7,775 nt of DNA from positions 1 through 7,775 of the forward strand of contig PNND01000408.1 of assembly GCA_013824045.1 (NCBI GenBank). The letters run 5' to 3'. The notes under the pieces were generated by a model. The model was not told the origin of the DNA and did no database searches. It was given only the letters and a program-made list of their open reading frames with translations. This DNA comes from Rhodobacter sp. (GTDB taxonomy: Bacteria > Pseudomonadota > Alphaproteobacteria > Rhodobacterales > Rhodobacteraceae). The position numbers and the translations under genes are program-made. Shown here in pieces: positions 6,623 to 7,775 of this stretch; the stretch's first letter is position 1; the number at the start of each line of letters is the position of its first letter.

Positions 6623-6801
6623 CTGACGCCACGGTAATTGACCGCCGCATGCTTGAGGCGCTGGTCTGCCCTGTCACGCAGGCGGTCCTGTCCTATGATG
6701 CCGAGCGGCAGGAACTGATTTCCAAGGCCGCGCATCTGGCCTTTCCCATCCGCGACGGCATCCCCATCATGCTGGTGGGCGAGGCGCGCAAGCTCGACTA
6801 G
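6619..6801 (+). CDS. Trm112/YcaR-like small protein
   Basis: This 60-residue protein fits the bacterial Trm112-like (UPF0434/YcaR) family: [14 protein letters not shown] N-terminus ([10 protein letters not shown] at residues 11-20), [23 protein letters not shown] at about 30-52, and an EAR(K)L ending. Eukaryotic and archaeal Trm112 proteins bind and activate methyltransferases; the bacterial role is much less clear. Only C17 of the zinc-binding cysteines remains: CPVT replaces CPVC, and ELISK replaces the ELICK seen in E. coli YcaR. Zinc binding is therefore unlikely. The ATG overlaps the stop of the Lon-domain gene as ATGA, and GAGGAG at 6605-6610 gives a strong ribosome binding site. Its TAG stop lies inside CTAG, shared with the convergent monooxygenase gene. 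Confidence 0.93.
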   Translation: MTDATVIDRRMLEALVCPVTQAVLSYDAERQELISKAAHLAFPIRDGIPIMLVGEARKLD

Positions 6802-7775
6802 ATCGCCTTGCCGGCCAGCAGGCGCGGCAGATCACCCTGCAATCCGGCGGCTTGCCGGATGAAACGGCGGCGCAGGCCCGGCATGGCGTTGACGATCCCC
6901 AGCCCCAGATCACGCCCGGCGCGCAGGATCGGGTTGTCGTTGGAAAACAGCCGATTGACCGTATCCATCCCCAAGGCCAGCGTCGTGGCATCGAACCGGC
7001 GCCAGCGCTGATAGGCCTCCAGCGTGGTCTGGCTGCCGATGTCTTCGCCCCGGCGCGCGGCTTCGATCACCACCTGAGCCAAGGCAGCCACATCGCGCAG
7101 GCCAAGGTTCAGGCCCTGCCCGGCAATCGGATGCACGCCATGGGCGGAATCCCCAACCAAGGCGACGCGCGGCGCGATGAATCGTTCGGCCAGCGATAGC
7201 GACAGGGGATAGGTGAACCGGTCGCCCGCAAGGCTGATCTCGCCAAGGAAATCCCCGAAACGCGGCCGCAGCGCCGCCAGATACTGGTCATCCGGCAGAG
7301 CCTGGATGCGGGCAGCGTTGTCCTCGGTCTCGCTCCAGACGATGCTGGAATGGTGACCGCCCTTCAGCGGCAGAATGGCAAGCGGACCTTCTGGCATGAA
7401 GAACTGATGCGCGATGCCCTGATGATCCTGTTCATGGTGGATCGCGGTGACCAGCGCGGTCTGGCCATATCCCCAGCCCACGCGGCGGATGCCCGCCCGC
7501 GCGGCGGTACCGCTGCCGCGCCCATCGCAGCCGATCAACAGGCGGCCGGTCAGCGACTTGCCGCTGCCCAAAGTGATGGTCACGGCATTTGCCGCCACCT
7601 CCTGCGCGGTGACGGTTTCGCCGGACAGAAGGGTGACGTTCGGCTCTTCTGCCATGGCGGCAAGGAAGGCCGCATAAAGAAAGCGATCCTCGAGAAGGAA
7701 CCCCATCGGCCCCTCTTCGATCTCGGCGGCGTCAAAGGTCAGGAAGAACGGCGCGGGCCCTTGTCCGGCCAGCCC
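6798..7775 (-). CDS. UbiH/COQ6-family FAD-dependent monooxygenase, 3' part
   Basis: The frame is open to the right edge, so the N-terminus, including the first FAD-binding GxGxxG, is outside the window; the ATG at 7706 is internal. Of the 325 visible residues, [13 protein letters not shown] (visible 21-33) is typical of UbiH/UbiF/VisC proteins. The DG motif [13 protein letters not shown] is near 80-91, and the second FAD motif [25 protein letters not shown] is near 205-229. These enzymes hydroxylate the aromatic ring in ubiquinone biosynthesis with O2, NAD(P)H and FAD, on a membrane-associated complex. Which ring position this one modifies cannot be told from the visible part, so I give no symbol. 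The gene is convergent with, and overlaps by four bases, the Trm112-like gene; no terminator is visible between them. Confidence 0.93.
   Translation of the reverse strand, partial: GLAGQGPAPFFLTFDAAEIEEGPMGFLLEDRFLYAAFLAAMAEEPNVTLLSGETVTAQEVAANAVTITLGSGKSLTGRLLIGCDGRGSGTAARAGIRRVGWGYGQTALVTAIHHEQDHQGIAHQFFMPEGPLAILPLKGGHHSSIVWSETEDNAARIQALPDDQYLAALRPRFGDFLGEISLAGDRFTYPLSLSLAERFIAPRVALVGDSAHGVHPIAGQGLNLGLRDVAALAQVVIEAARRGEDIGSQTTLEAYQRWRRFDATTLALGMDTVNRLFSNDNPILRAGRDLGLGIVNAMPGLRRRFIRQAAGLQGDLPRLLAGKAI

Overview
The window looks like chromosomal DNA from a high-GC alphaproteobacterium, most likely of the Rhodobacterales (Rhodobacter/Paracoccus group). The evidence is an fds-type formate dehydrogenase operon end, heavy use of 4-bp ATGA/GTGA gene overlaps, and a thioredoxin-TPR / Lon-N-domain / Trm112 / UbiH-like gene block of the kind I associate with this order. 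I see no tRNA, rRNA, CRISPR array, insertion sequence or phage gene. The genus is inferred from protein style, not from a marker.

Left end (1-654, + strand): the 3' part of fdhD/fdsC, a sulfurtransferase-type maturation factor for the formate dehydrogenase molybdenum cofactor, overlaps fdsD, the small delta subunit. They would be the last two genes of an fdsGBACD operon for NAD-dependent formate oxidation whose structural genes lie outside the window. A 259-bp gene-free gap follows between convergent operons. It holds two short hairpins, a motif that resembles a dispersed Rhodobacterales intergenic repeat, and three tandem 12-bp units.

Centre (914-4912, - strand): read in its own direction this is an SGNH/GDSL esterase-acyltransferase gene, a 39-bp gap, then rmlC-rmlB-rmlD-rmlA. 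Every junction inside the rml set is a 4-bp overlap, so the four genes are almost certainly one transcript. RmlA makes dTDP-glucose, RmlB dehydrates it, RmlC epimerises the product and RmlD reduces it to dTDP-L-rhamnose, the donor for O-antigen, capsule or other rhamnosylated glycans. No glycosyltransferase or export gene is present, so the final glycan is unknown.

A 132-bp divergent intergenic region (4913-5044) separates this operon from the right-hand operon on the + strand (5045-6801): a CnoX/YbbN-like thioredoxin-TPR chaperedoxin, a stand-alone Lon substrate-binding-domain protein, and a 60-residue Trm112-like protein. The first two suggest protein quality control. Convergent to it, and sharing the stop-codon tetranucleotide CTAG, is the 3' part of a UbiH/COQ6-family FAD monooxygenase that runs off the right edge (6798-7775, - strand).

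Overall this is mostly core metabolism that can be annotated by family. I found no clear new system. The points most worth a second look are the SGNH hydrolase leading the rhamnose operon, the stand-alone Lon N-domain protein beside a chaperedoxin, the cysteine-poor Trm112 protein, and the repeat structures in the gap at 655-913.
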